A DNA stretch of 64,000 bases from Achromobacter piechaudii NBRC 102461 (GCF_001571245.1 NZ_BCTK01000006.1:248001-312000), one strand, 5' to 3'; shown: positions 1 to 8,814, counted from the first letter of the stretch. Program-made: numbers and translations. Notes: generated from the sequence alone by a model not told the origin.

Positions 1-489
1 CTTGTTGCCCTCCTTGAGCATCGCGCGTGCCGTGCCGCGCGATAGCGATACCGTGTCGTAGACGTAGTGCACGGTGTAAGGCGTGCACTGAGCGTTGGTC
101 AGTTCCGACGCGCCCGCGCTGACTACAAAGAACGGCGTCTTCTTTTCTTCCGCCACCTTCGCCATGGCCAGCGCGGCGGCCGAGTTCGCGCCCGCGATCA
201 GCATGTCGACGCCTTTCTGGTCCAGCCATTCGCGCGCGCGCGAAGAGGCGATGTCGGCGCGGTTCTGGTGGTCGGCCACCAGCACTTCGATCTTCTTGCC
301 GGCCACCTCGCCGCCCATGTCCGCCACCGCCATCTTGATGGCTTCGGCCCCACCCGGCCCGTCCGCGTCGGCCGACAGGCCCGACATGTCGGTGATGAAG
401 CCGATACGGATCACGCCGTCATCGGCCATCGCCGCGCCGCTGATCGCCAGCAATGCCGAGGCTACGGCCGCGTTCAAGATTTTTTTCAT
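1..489 (-). CDS. Branched-chain amino acid-type ABC transporter substrate-binding protein (5' part only)
   Basis: The first 163 codons of a periplasmic binding protein lie here; the rest is beyond the window edge. The start is an ATG 6-7 bases after a GGAGA ribosome binding site. Residues 1-22 form a classical signal peptide (MKK, a hydrophobic core, cleavage after AMA). The mature part opens with VIRIGFITDMSG and runs through VADHQNRAD to a LIAGANS segment, the lobe-1 pattern of the LivK/LIV-I binding protein family. These proteins deliver branched-chain amino acids, amides or aromatic acids to a Liv-type ABC importer. The BKACE gene lies just upstream on the same strand, 42 bases away, so the ligand may be the precursor of the BKACE substrate. 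The ligand cannot be read from the sequence. Confidence 0.88.
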   Translation of the reverse strand, partial: MKKILNAAVASALLAISGAAMADDGVIRIGFITDMSGLSADADGPGGAEAIKMAVADMGGEVAGKKIEVLVADHQNRADIASSRAREWLDQKGVDMLIAGANSAAALAMAKVAEEKKTPFFVVSAGASELTNAQCTPYTVHYVYDTVSLSRGTARAMLKEGNK

Positions 490-531
490 GGTTTGTCTCC
501 CGCCTGGGTTGATGGTGTTGCCGTGCCGTCG

Positions 532-1467
532 TCAGAACGCGACGTTGTCCCGGCCTTTCAGTTGCAGGATCTGGCGCGCCTCGTCGGGCGTGGCGATGGT
601 CAGCGACAGGTCCTCAAGAATGCGGCGGATGCGCCGCACCTGATCCGCGTTGGAATGCGCGAGTTCGCCCGGGCCGTCCCACAAGGAATCTTCCAGCCCC
701 ACGCGCACAAAGCCGCCCATCGTCGCGGCCATGGTGGCCAGCGGCGTCTGCTTGCGGCCGGCGGCCAGCACCGACCAGCGGTAGTCATCGCCAAACAGCC
801 GGTCGGCCGTGCGGCGCATCATCATCACGTCTTCCGGATGCGTGCCGATGCCGCCGCGTATGCCAAAGACCGACTGAATCAAAAACGGCGGCTTGAGCAG
901 CCCCTTGTCCACGAAATGCGCCGCCGTGTACAGATGCCCGATGTCGTAGCACTCGATCTCGAAGCGCGTGCCGTTGTCGTTGCAGGACGACAGGATGTGC
1001 TCGATATCCTTGAACGTGTTCTTGAAGATCAGGTCGTTGCTGCCTTCCAGATACGGGCGTTCCCAATCGTGCTTGAAGTCCTTGAAGCGCTCCAGCAGTT
1101 CGTACATGCCGAAGTTCATCGAACCCATGTTCAACGACGCGACCTCGGGCTTGAAGTGGGTGGCGGGCAGCATGCGTTCGCTGACCGGCAGCACCGGCGA
1201 GCCGCCCGTGGTGATGTTGATGACGACATCGCTGCCCGCCTTGATGCGCGGCAGAAACTGCGCGTACAGGGCCGGGTCCTGCGTGGGCCGGCCGGTTTCG
1301 GGATCGCGGGCGTGCAGGTGCACGATGGCCGCGCCCGCCTCGGCGGCCTCCAGCGCCGACTGAGCGATCTGGTCGGGCGTCACGGGCAGGTAGGGCGACA
1401 TCGATGGCGTGTGCACCGAGCCGGTAATGGCGCACGTGATGATCACATTGCTCTTGGATTTTTTCAT
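532..1467 (-). CDS. Beta-keto acid cleavage enzyme (BKACE, DUF849 family)
   Basis: At 311 aa this is the usual length of the BKACE/3-keto-5-aminohexanoate cleavage enzyme family. These TIM-barrel, metal-dependent enzymes condense a beta-keto acid with acetyl-CoA and release acetoacetate plus a new CoA ester. The N-terminal strand carries VIITCAITG. The zinc-binding HLHARDP motif gives His50 and His52, and the third family ligand is the Glu of VRVGLEDS (Glu259). The family covers lysine-fermentation, carnitine (dehydrocarnitine) and other substrates, so the exact substrate here is open. It shares its strand with the downstream ABC binding protein and diverges from the sugar kinase operon. A 14-base inverted repeat in the 226-base divergent region (1567-1578) may hold an operator. 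Confidence 0.9.
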   Translation of the reverse strand: MKKSKSNVIITCAITGSVHTPSMSPYLPVTPDQIAQSALEAAEAGAAIVHLHARDPETGRPTQDPALYAQFLPRIKAGSDVVINITTGGSPVLPVSERMLPATHFKPEVASLNMGSMNFGMYELLERFKDFKHDWERPYLEGSNDLIFKNTFKDIEHILSSCNDNGTRFEIECYDIGHLYTAAHFVDKGLLKPPFLIQSVFGIRGGIGTHPEDVMMMRRTADRLFGDDYRWSVLAAGRKQTPLATMAATMGGFVRVGLEDSLWDGPGELAHSNADQVRRIRRILEDLSLTIATPDEARQILQLKGRDNVAF

Positions 1468-1566
1468 GGGCCTTGGACGCGTGATGTTTTATCGTGGCCC
1501 CGGCTGTCTCCTCCGGGTGCGGCCCATTCTGTCGCAGGCACCTGGCCTTGTCACCTGAACAGAAAT

Positions 1567-1578
1567 TATCAACTGATA
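1567..1578. promoter_or_regulatory. Candidate operator in the BKACE / sugar-kinase divergent region
   Basis: TATCA-AC-TGATA is a perfect inverted repeat in an AT-rich patch of an otherwise GC-rich intergenic space. It lies between the divergent starts at 1467 and 1694. No adjacent regulator gene is present, so the binding protein is unknown. Short repeats of this size arise by chance, so the call is tentative. Confidence 0.25.
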
Positions 1579-1693
1579 GGCTTTTCGGTGCTGCGCCGCA
1601 GCGTGATTCAAGGCTCTTCGCGTTTCCCCTTAGCGCTCGTCCTGGCAGTGAAATGACGCAGCCCGATCGCTCGCTGAAATACAATCGCCCGCT

Positions 1694-3262
1694 ATGTCCG
1701 ACCGCCCGATTGCCGACCCCATTTCCCCTTCGTCACCCCGCCACGCCCATGTGCTGGCCGTAGACCTGGGCGGCACCCGCTTTCGCGCGGCGCTGGTGGA
1801 CGAGGATGGCCGCATCGCGCACGCCTGCGCCATCGACAGCCCTGCCGGCACGGGCTTGCAATCGGGCTGGGATGAGATCGACGCCAACGAATGGTGGCGC
1901 GGATTGCAAACCCTTTGCGACACCTTGGCCCAGCAAGCGGGCGCGGGCTTCGATGCCGTTGCCGCCATCGCCATCTGCGGCGTCACCCGCACTCAGGTAT
2001 TCGTCGATGCCGACGGCGCGCCGATCCGCCCCGCGATCACCTGGCGCGATACCCGTACGGCGGGGGACGTGGCGCAATGGTTGAGGGGCATGTCGGGTGA
2101 CCATCCCGAGGCCGCGCAGATCAACGCCTTTCATCCTTGGGCGCGCGTGGCGTGGCTGCTGCGGACCGAACCCCAACACGCGGCGCGTGTGCGCGTCGTG
2201 CTGGAACCGAAGGACTACCTGAACTTGCGCCTGACCGGGCGGGCCGCCAGCGATACGGTGTCGATGGCCCGACTGGCGGCGGCGGCTCGGGCGCAGGGCT
2301 CTTCGGGCGACCTGCTGACCGCCGTGGGCGCGGCCCCGTCCTGGGTGCCGCCCTTGCTGGATCCGCTGGCCCTTGTCGGGCAGGTCCAGCCGGGCCTGCC
2401 GGGCGCGCTGGGCAGGCTGGCGGGGCGCGGCGTGGTCGCCTGCTCGAATGACACCTGGGCCGCCGTCGCCGGACTGGGCGCGCTGCGCCCGGGCTACGCC
2501 TACAACATCTCGGGCACCACCGAAGTGTTCGGCGCGGTCGGCGCCGAGCCCGTGCAGGCGCAAGGCTTGATGACGGTGGATTGGGGCAAGGGCAATCACC
2601 AGATCGGCGGGCCGGGCCAGAACGGCGCCGACACCATTGCCTGGTTGCTGCCCTTGCTGGGCAAGGCCAGCAGCGCCGGGCGACACGACGAGCCGGGCAT
2701 GGCGGGCGTGGGCGAGGCGATGGATGCGCTGCTGAACGCGCCCCGCGATCCGCAGCCCGCGCTGTTCCTGCCTTATCTACAGGGCGAGCGTGTGCCTTAC
2801 TGGGATCCGCAATTGCGCGGCGCGTTTGTGGGCCTGAACCGGCGTCACGGCCCCGGCGATCTGGCGTGGGCGGTGCTGGAGGGCGTGGCGTTTCTGAACC
2901 GCACGGTGCTGGCGCGCGCCGAAGCCGCATTGGGCGCGCCGGTTGCAGAGATCCGCTTTGGCGGCGGCGCGGCGTCCAATCCGCACTGGTGCCAGGTCAA
3001 GGCCGATATCTGCGAACGCGCGGTCGTGGTCGGGCAGGCAGATCAGCCGGGGATCATCGGCGCGGCCGCCGCCGCGTGGACGGCGCTGGGCCGCTACGAC
3101 AGCTTTGCGCAGGCCCAGGACGCGCTGGCGCGACCCGCGCGACGCTACGATCCCGACCCGACGCGCCGCGACGCGTACACCCGCTTGTACGAACAGTTCC
3201 GTGCGGCCGAGGCGGCGCTGACGCCGGTATCGCACGCCTTGTCGGCATTGCGCCTGCCGTAA
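1694..3262 (+). CDS. FGGY-family carbohydrate kinase
   Basis: A 522-aa sugar kinase of the FGGY family (xylulokinase, glycerol kinase, ribulokinase group). It phosphorylates a sugar or polyol with ATP in the cytoplasm. The phosphate-1 loop VLAVDLGGTRF is near residue 20, followed by the ITWRDTRT segment of domain I. CSNDTWAAVAGLGA near residue 253 carries the Asp expected as catalytic base. The ATP-binding SGTTEVFG and the C-terminal FGGGAASNPHW are typical of domain II. No strong ribosome binding site precedes the ATG, so the start is less certain. It is the first gene of a four-gene block with a sugar ABC importer, so it probably phosphorylates the imported sugar. Family members differ too little in the readable motifs to name the sugar. 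Confidence 0.9.
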   Translation: MSDRPIADPISPSSPRHAHVLAVDLGGTRFRAALVDEDGRIAHACAIDSPAGTGLQSGWDEIDANEWWRGLQTLCDTLAQQAGAGFDAVAAIAICGVTRTQVFVDADGAPIRPAITWRDTRTAGDVAQWLRGMSGDHPEAAQINAFHPWARVAWLLRTEPQHAARVRVVLEPKDYLNLRLTGRAASDTVSMARLAAAARAQGSSGDLLTAVGAAPSWVPPLLDPLALVGQVQPGLPGALGRLAGRGVVACSNDTWAAVAGLGALRPGYAYNISGTTEVFGAVGAEPVQAQGLMTVDWGKGNHQIGGPGQNGADTIAWLLPLLGKASSAGRHDEPGMAGVGEAMDALLNAPRDPQPALFLPYLQGERVPYWDPQLRGAFVGLNRRHGPGDLAWAVLEGVAFLNRTVLARAEAALGAPVAEIRFGGGAASNPHWCQVKADICERAVVVGQADQPGIIGAAAAAWTALGRYDSFAQAQDALARPARRYDPDPTRRDAYTRLYEQFRAAEAALTPVSHALSALRLP

Positions 3263-3371
3263 AAACCCTAAGTGCGCGGGCGCGGCAAAGCCGCCCTGTC
3301 CGGCGCTGCCCGGGTATAAACTCCTACGCCAACAGGGCGCCTACGCCCGGCAGGTGGTGGATAACCCTTGC

Positions 3372-4349
3372 ATGACAACGAACACCAACGCAGCAAGGGT
3401 TGAGTCGATGCGCGGCATCCTGGAAAAGTACGGCACGGCAATCGCGGGATTGGTCCTGGTGGGCTTCTTCGCAATCGCCGCCCCTAATTTCGCGGCGCCC
3501 AATAATCTGTTGAACATCGCCAAGGAAACCAGCTTCCTGGCCATCATCGCCATCGGCTTCACGCTGGCGCTGGTGACCGCCGAGCTGGACCTGTCCGTGG
3601 CCGACGTCGCCAGCCTCAGCGCCGTGGTGACCGGCGCGCTGGTGCATACCGGCCAACCGGTGCTGGTCGCGATCGCGGCCGGGCTGGGCGTGGGGCTGTT
3701 GTGCGGGCTGGCCAACGGCATCGCCGTCACGCGCCTGCGCGTGCCTTCGCTGATCGCGACCTTGGGCATGGCTGCCATGGCGCGTGGCTTTGCCTTCATG
3801 CTGACCGATGGCGTGTCCTACGTGGGCCGCTGGCCCGCCGCCTTTACCGACCTGGCCCGCGCCAAGCCCTTCGGCATTCCGGCGCTGGTGCTGTGGATGC
3901 TGGGCATCGTGCTGGTCGCCTACTTCCTCATCAAATGGACGCGCACCGGCGCGCGCATGACGGCCACGGGCGAGGCCGGCGAATCCGCGCGGCTGGCGGG
4001 CATCAACATCCGCGCCATGAAAAGCATCGGGCTGGCGCTGTCGGGCCTGTGCGCGGGCATCGCCGCCGTGCTGCTGACCTCCAGCCTGTCGTCCGCCGCG
4101 CCCAATATGGCCGGCGACTACTTCCTGTATGCGATTGCCGCCGTGCTGCTGGGCATGACGATGTTCAACCCCGGCCACGCCAACATCGCCGGCACGCTGG
4201 TTGCGGCGCTGATCCTCAAGGTGCTGGGCAACGGCCTGGTGCTGATGGGCGCGCCGTACTACGTGCAGGACATCGTGCTGGGATTCATCATGATCGCATC
4301 CGTCGCGGTGTCATCGGCCGTGCTGAAGAAAGCGGCTTTCAAATTCTGA
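3372..4349 (+). CDS. Sugar ABC transporter permease (RbsC/FrcC-like)
   Basis: An integral membrane permease of the CUT2 sugar ABC family with about 8-10 hydrophobic segments. Family features include PNFAAPNNLLNIAKETS near the start, ELDLSVADVASLSAVV (the ELDLSVG-type motif of RbsC proteins), and the EAA-like loop ATGEAGESARLAGINIRAMK near residue 200. The reading frame opens upstream at GTG 3354. I chose ATG 3372; ATG 3408, preceded by AAGG, is also plausible and would start at MRGILEKYG. It follows the kinase by about 109 bases and precedes the binding protein by 18 bases, so the three transport genes are one operon. Confidence 0.92.
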   Translation: MTTNTNAARVESMRGILEKYGTAIAGLVLVGFFAIAAPNFAAPNNLLNIAKETSFLAIIAIGFTLALVTAELDLSVADVASLSAVVTGALVHTGQPVLVAIAAGLGVGLLCGLANGIAVTRLRVPSLIATLGMAAMARGFAFMLTDGVSYVGRWPAAFTDLARAKPFGIPALVLWMLGIVLVAYFLIKWTRTGARMTATGEAGESARLAGINIRAMKSIGLALSGLCAGIAAVLLTSSLSSAAPNMAGDYFLYAIAAVLLGMTMFNPGHANIAGTLVAALILKVLGNGLVLMGAPYYVQDIVLGFIMIASVAVSSAVLKKAAFKF

Positions 4350-4367
4350 TCCGAAGGGGAAACCACC

Positions 4368-5333
4368 ATGAAGCAGTTGATCAAGCGCACCTTGCTGGCC
4401 GGCGCTTTCGCCGCGCAGGCGCTGGCCGCCAGCGCCGCCCACGCCTTTGACGTGGGCATCGTCGCCTTCCAGATGTCGTCCGAAACGCATGCCCGCGTGG
4501 CTAACGCCGCCGCGCAGGCCGCGCGCGACAAGGGCTGGACGGTCACGCAGCTGAACGCCGAAGGCTCGCTGCCCAAGCTGGCCGAGCAGTTGGACACGCT
4601 GGTCAACAAGAAGGTCGACGCCATCGTGATCGCGATGGGCAAGCCGGTGGAAACCGACGCGCAGTTGCAGGCCGCCAAAGAGAAAGGCATTCCAGTGGTG
4701 GGCGTGATGTCCGGCGCCAGCCCGCACATGCTGTTCGACGTGGAAGTGAACGAGTACGCCACCGGCGCGCAGTCGGTGCTGTACCTGCTGGGCAAGATGG
4801 GCTATCAGGGCAACATCCTGTCCGCCCGCTTCGATGGCAATTCCGGCACGCGCATACGCGGCAAGATGCTGGACGCCGTGCTGACCGAAAATACCGCCGT
4901 CAAGGACCTGGCCAAGTTCAGCATGGCCCGCACCCAAAGCTGGCGCGACGACGTGCGCAACGGCATGCAGGCCTTGTTCCTGCGCCATCAAGGCCAGTTC
5001 AAGGGCGTGTGGGCCTCGTTCGACGGGCAGGCTTACGTCATCGACGATCTGCTGCAAGCGCAAGGCATGAAGAAGGGCGACATCACGCTGGTGTCGGTGG
5101 ATGGCGGCCCGGAAACCTACCGCCGCATCGCGGACCCGAACAGCCTGATCACCGCCACGATGATGATCCCGTTCGAGCAGCTGGGCGCAAGCGCCATCGA
5201 TTCCATCGACCGCATCGTCGTCAAGAAGGAACCGAAGGAGACGGTCGCCGCCGGCCCGTACCTGTTCATGGATTCCGTGCTGGTCGACGCCACGAACGTG
5301 CAGAAATTCCTGCAACCCGCCGCCGCCAAGTAA
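4368..5333 (+). CDS. Sugar ABC transporter substrate-binding protein (RbsB-like)
   Basis: A 321-aa periplasmic binding protein of the ribose/galactose (PBP1) type. Residues 1-26 are a signal peptide (MKQLIKRT, an alanine-rich core, cleavage near SAAHA). The mature protein starts FDVGIVAFQMSSET and carries LDTLVNKKVDAIVIA, the lobe-1 pattern of the family. A hinge and lobe-2 stretch with LVSVDGGPETYRRI follows near residue 245. The start is set by a GGGGA ribosome binding site. It sits between its permease and ATPase. The ligand-contact residues suggest a sugar or polyol but do not identify it. Confidence 0.92.
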   Translation: MKQLIKRTLLAGAFAAQALAASAAHAFDVGIVAFQMSSETHARVANAAAQAARDKGWTVTQLNAEGSLPKLAEQLDTLVNKKVDAIVIAMGKPVETDAQLQAAKEKGIPVVGVMSGASPHMLFDVEVNEYATGAQSVLYLLGKMGYQGNILSARFDGNSGTRIRGKMLDAVLTENTAVKDLAKFSMARTQSWRDDVRNGMQALFLRHQGQFKGVWASFDGQAYVIDDLLQAQGMKKGDITLVSVDGGPETYRRIADPNSLITATMMIPFEQLGASAIDSIDRIVVKKEPKETVAAGPYLFMDSVLVDATNVQKFLQPAAAK

Positions 5334-5383
5334 ATGCATCTGAAGCAGGCCGGCGAGATCCCGGCCAGCCAGATCCCATCCTG

Positions 5384-6148
5384 ATGACCCCAGCCAGCGT
5401 GACTCCCATGACCACCGCATTGTCGCTTCGCCAGATCCGCAAATCCTACGGGGCCGTCGAGGCCCTGAAAGGCGTGGACCTGGACGTGCCGCAAGGCAAG
5501 GTCATGGCCATCTGCGGTGACAACGGCGCGGGCAAGTCCACCTTGATTCGCATCATCTCGGGTGCGCAGGAACCCACGGGCGGTGAGCTCTCGCTGGACG
5601 GCAAGGCAGTCACGTTCCGCTCGCCGCATGACGCGCTGGTGCAGGGCATCGCCACCATCTACCAGGACCTGGCGCTGGCGCCCCGGCTGTCCATCTGGGA
5701 AAACGTCTTCATGGGCGCGGAACTCGTGCGCCGCGTGGGGCTGCTGCGCGTGCTGGACAAGCGCCGCATGGCCGATGAGGCACGCGGGTACCTGCAACGC
5801 CTGTCGGTGCCCATCGACGATATGGATCGCCCCGTCGAACGCATGTCCGGCGGCCAACGCCAGGCCGTCGCCATCGCCCGCGCGCTGCGCTGGAACGCGC
5901 GCGTGGTCATCATGGACGAACCGACCGCCGCGCTGGGCGTCAAGGAAACGGCGCTGGTCCTGAACCTGGTGCGCAAGCTGCGCGAAGAAGGCCGCACCGT
6001 GATCCTGATCAGCCACAACATGGCCGACGTGGTCGCATTGGCCGACCGGGTCGCCATCCTGAAAGGCGGCGTCAAGGTGATCGAGCGCGACATCGCCGGA
6101 CTGGACGCCGACGCGCTCGCGCACCGCGTGATGACGGGCAAGGACTGA
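5384..6148 (+). CDS. Sugar ABC transporter ATP-binding protein, single ATPase domain
   Basis: A 254-aa ABC ATPase. Walker A GDNGAGKST, signature MSGGQRQAVAIARAL, Walker B VVIMDEPTAALG and the H-loop ISHNM are all present. Most CUT2 sugar importers (RbsA, XylG) use a fused pair of ATPase domains of about 500 aa. This one has a single domain, as in the fructose Frc system of rhizobia, and would act as a homodimer. Two in-frame ATGs (5384 and 5408) are possible starts. A strong hairpin follows 50 bases after the stop, closing the operon. Confidence 0.9.
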   Translation: MTPASVTPMTTALSLRQIRKSYGAVEALKGVDLDVPQGKVMAICGDNGAGKSTLIRIISGAQEPTGGELSLDGKAVTFRSPHDALVQGIATIYQDLALAPRLSIWENVFMGAELVRRVGLLRVLDKRRMADEARGYLQRLSVPIDDMDRPVERMSGGQRQAVAIARALRWNARVVIMDEPTAALGVKETALVLNLVRKLREEGRTVILISHNMADVVALADRVAILKGGVKVIERDIAGLDADALAHRVMTGKD

Positions 6149-6197
6149 ACCGCGCGGGCTGCCGCCGTCACGCATCAGGCAAAAAAATCAGGCAAAA

Positions 6198-6238
6198 AAA
6201 AAGGCCGCCGCCGGGTTTCCCCTGGCGGCGGCCTTTTT
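6198..6238. terminator. Rho-independent terminator between convergent operons
   Basis: AAAAAGGCCGCCGCC, an 11-base loop, then GGCGGCGGCCTTTTT form a near-perfect stem flanked by A and T runs on both sides. It can therefore work in both directions. It sits between the sugar ABC ATPase (plus) and the parvulin gene (minus), whose stops face each other. Confidence 0.92.
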
Positions 6239-6255
6239 GCGTGCAGCAGCGGGAC

Positions 6256-6537
6256 TTAGTCCTGGCGGCTGGTCACTTCAACCAGGTGGTAACCGAACTG
6301 GGTCTTGACCGGGCCTTGCACCACGCCGACGGGGGCGCTGAACACGACGGTGTCGAATTCCTTGACCATCTGGCCCGGGCCGAAGGTGCCCAGGTTGCCG
6401 CCGTCGCGGCTGGACGGGCAGCTGGAGTTTTCCTTGGCGACTTGTGCGAAGTCAGCGCCGTTTTCGATGGCGGTCTTGAGTTCGTTGCACTTGGCTTCGG
6501 TGGAAACGAGGATGTGACGGGCGGAGGCTTGTGCCAT
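6256..6537 (-). CDS. ppiC: Parvulin-type peptidyl-prolyl cis-trans isomerase (PpiC-like)
   Basis: A 93-aa stand-alone parvulin domain that catalyses cis-trans isomerisation of X-Pro bonds. The order ARHILV - FAQVAKENSSCPSSRDGGNLGTFGPGQMV - FDTVVF - GPVKTQFGYHLVEV is that of E. coli PpiC. It has no signal peptide or membrane segment, so it is cytoplasmic. The start follows a GGAG-like ribosome binding site (AGGAGCCCCTC on this strand). It ends beside the bidirectional terminator. Confidence 0.93.
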   Translation of the reverse strand: MAQASARHILVSTEAKCNELKTAIENGADFAQVAKENSSCPSSRDGGNLGTFGPGQMVKEFDTVVFSAPVGVVQGPVKTQFGYHLVEVTSRQD

Positions 6538-6681
6538 GAGGGGCTCCTAGCGGAATGGATTGGGGAGGGGAGAGTAACGCATTTGGGCGTGCTCGCTACG
6601 GTGCAATCATAAACTGGCTTTCAGCGCGCCCATGTTGCGGGGATTAACGTTCCGTTACGCCCGTACCGCAGCCGGAATGCG

Positions 6682-8814
6682 TTACGCCAACCACTCCCGA
6701 AACGCCTCCAGATCCATCCCGCTGGGCACATACCAGACCTTGCGCGTCTTATCCCACTGCGCGCCCAGCGCCTTCACCACGTCCCGGTTGGCGTACGCAA
6801 CCTTCAGATCCCGGTGCCCCACCGCCTGCACGGGTGCGGCCATGTTCCGGCGCAGCGCGGTGTCCGCGCGTTTCTGCGTGCCGGCCAACTGCATGCGGGC
6901 AATGAATGCGCTGCGCCGCGCTGCGTCTTGCGTTGACACCAGCGTCAGGCGCGACTTGGTCCGGGTGGCCGCCACGTAGAACAGATTTTCTTCTTCGCGG
7001 GCGTGGCGCAGCGGATCGGGAAACGCGTCGGCATCCATGAAGGGCAGGATGACGTGTTCGAATTCCTTGCCCTTGACGTTGACGATGCAATCGATCTGCA
7101 CCGTGTTCTTGCCGGGGCGCGCCCCGACGAAGGCTTCGGCCGCGCCGATCCATTCCGAGAATTCGCGCAGCGTCTTGCCGGACGCCTGCGCCGAGGCGAT
7201 GAAGCCTTCGACCGACCGGGTGACCACCGACGCTTCGTAAGGATGCACGTACAGGCGCTTGGCCAGCTTCTCCATGTCCATCAGGTCGCACACGGATTGC
7301 AGCGCCAGGTAGGCGGGCGTGTCGGTTGCCAGCTCGCGCAGGTGCGATACCGCTTCCGAGATGCGCGTGCGCGCGGCGGGGCTGCCGACCCGCTGGATCT
7401 GCCCGCTGAAAAAATGCTTCAGCGCCGACGGCTCTTTCGCCAGCGTGGACTGCGCTTCCCGCAGTTCCTGCGGCGTCAGCGGCACTTCGGCAAATGTGGT
7501 CAAGGCTTCCACGATGGCCTCGCGCGTGGCTGGCGCGGCCACGTGATGAAAATCGTCCAGCGCGATAGCCAGCATGCCGCGCAGGAACAGGATCTCTTCG
7601 CGCAGCAGATAGCTTTTCATCGTCAGCGTGCGGTAGGCGACGCCCGCGTTCATCAGCGCGTTTTCGATTTCGATGGACTGGTGCGCATCGCGCAGCAACA
7701 CGCAGCACTGGTCCAGCGGCTTGCGGCCCTGCTTCCACTGCAAGAGCGCGCGGGCGACCTCTGCGCCGCACGCGCCGGGCGTGTCGGCGTAGGTGGTTTC
7801 GTGAATCTCGGTGCGCAACGGCAGGTTCGAATCCACGGGCTTTTGCTTGAAGGCTTCCATCGCGTAGGCTAGATGCGGGCCGTGGCGGTAGGTCATCGTC
7901 AGCGGATAATTCGCGCAGTCGGGAAAGCTCGCGCGGATGCGATGTTGCAGGAACGATTCGTCCGCGCCCAGGTGGGAATAGATCACCTGGTCCTTGTCAC
8001 CCACGCCGACGAAGTAGGTGACGTCCACGTGCAGCAGCGCTTCGATGATGCAGAAGGACGCTTCGTTGATGTCATGCAGTTCGTCGCATAGCACAAGCTT
8101 GTACGGCGTCAGCACGTCGCGCGGATCAGGCGATGATCGCAGCAGGCGGGCCAGATCGTAGGTGGCGTCGAAAAAGCCCCTGGCATCGACATAGCCGAAC
8201 ACATCAACGCGCTGCTTTTCGTACTCGACCGCCCAGAGATAATCGGTGATCGTCACGCCCGCGCTTTCGGCGATGGTCAGCGCGTCGGCCTCGTCGTCGG
8301 GCGCCAGCCGCATCGTGGCTTTGAGCTTGAGCAGGCTGTCCAGGAACTGGCTGACGGCGGTGTTGTGGGTGCGGATATCCAGCAGCTCCGCGTATTGCGG
8401 GTTGTTCGTCGCCACGTTCTCCAGCGCGTACAAGGCGTAGGCTTGCTGCTCGCGCGTGGACGGCAGACTCTCGGGCTTGCCGTCTTCAATCCTGGCCAAT
8501 ACCCGCTGCGCATACTCTTCAACCGTTTGCACATTCACCCGCCGCGCCGTGTTGTACGCGATGCCGACGTCGGTCAGGCGCGTTTGCAGCACCTGGCGGG
8601 CTTCGTCGGTGAAAGTCAGCGCCAGGATGTCTTCGGGCGGCAGCCCCCGGGTCAGGGCTTCGCCGATGCGCAGGGCCAGGGTGGTGGTCTTGGCGGCTCC
8701 CGCGTTGGCGATGACAAGGCTGGTCCGGCTCCGCGAGGTCTGGATCCGGGACTGTTCTTCGGTGGGAACGAATCCGGCGGGGAAGAACTGGGGGGCGGGG
8801 GAGTTTGTCGTCAT
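6682..8814 (-). CDS. UvrD/Rep-like superfamily 1 helicase with C-terminal DUF5710-like domain
   Basis: A 710-aa protein with the SF1 helicase motifs in order: Walker A variant ANAGAAKTTTLA (Lys42), motif Ia LTFTDEA, Walker B LVLCDELHD, motif III VGVGDKDQVIYSHLGA, motif IV TYRHGPH, motif V VKGKEFEHVILPFMDADAFPD and motif VI LFYVAATRTKSRL. ATP-driven DNA unwinding or translocation is therefore likely. The last 45 residues (LKVAYANRDVVKALGAQWD ... WYVP) match the short DUF5710 pattern usually found in DNA-processing or plasmid-type proteins; residues about 665-710 form this separate module. Walker A has AGAAKT instead of AGxGKT, and the DEXX box is DELH rather than DEAQ. The partner pathway is unknown, and no nuclease domain is visible. 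Confidence 0.85.
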   Translation of the reverse strand: MTTNSPAPQFFPAGFVPTEEQSRIQTSRSRTSLVIANAGAAKTTTLALRIGEALTRGLPPEDILALTFTDEARQVLQTRLTDVGIAYNTARRVNVQTVEEYAQRVLARIEDGKPESLPSTREQQAYALYALENVATNNPQYAELLDIRTHNTAVSQFLDSLLKLKATMRLAPDDEADALTIAESAGVTITDYLWAVEYEKQRVDVFGYVDARGFFDATYDLARLLRSSPDPRDVLTPYKLVLCDELHDINEASFCIIEALLHVDVTYFVGVGDKDQVIYSHLGADESFLQHRIRASFPDCANYPLTMTYRHGPHLAYAMEAFKQKPVDSNLPLRTEIHETTYADTPGACGAEVARALLQWKQGRKPLDQCCVLLRDAHQSIEIENALMNAGVAYRTLTMKSYLLREEILFLRGMLAIALDDFHHVAAPATREAIVEALTTFAEVPLTPQELREAQSTLAKEPSALKHFFSGQIQRVGSPAARTRISEAVSHLRELATDTPAYLALQSVCDLMDMEKLAKRLYVHPYEASVVTRSVEGFIASAQASGKTLREFSEWIGAAEAFVGARPGKNTVQIDCIVNVKGKEFEHVILPFMDADAFPDPLRHAREEENLFYVAATRTKSRLTLVSTQDAARRSAFIARMQLAGTQKRADTALRRNMAAPVQAVGHRDLKVAYANRDVVKALGAQWDKTRKVWYVPSGMDLEAFREWLA

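Noticed and set aside
67-1656. 529-aa plus-strand open frame
   Set aside because: Arg/His/Gly-rich shadow of the binding protein and BKACE genes on the other strand; no family pattern.
5009-5383. N-terminal extension of the sugar ABC ATPase
   Set aside because: It lies inside the binding-protein gene; the ATPase domain begins right after ATG 5384.
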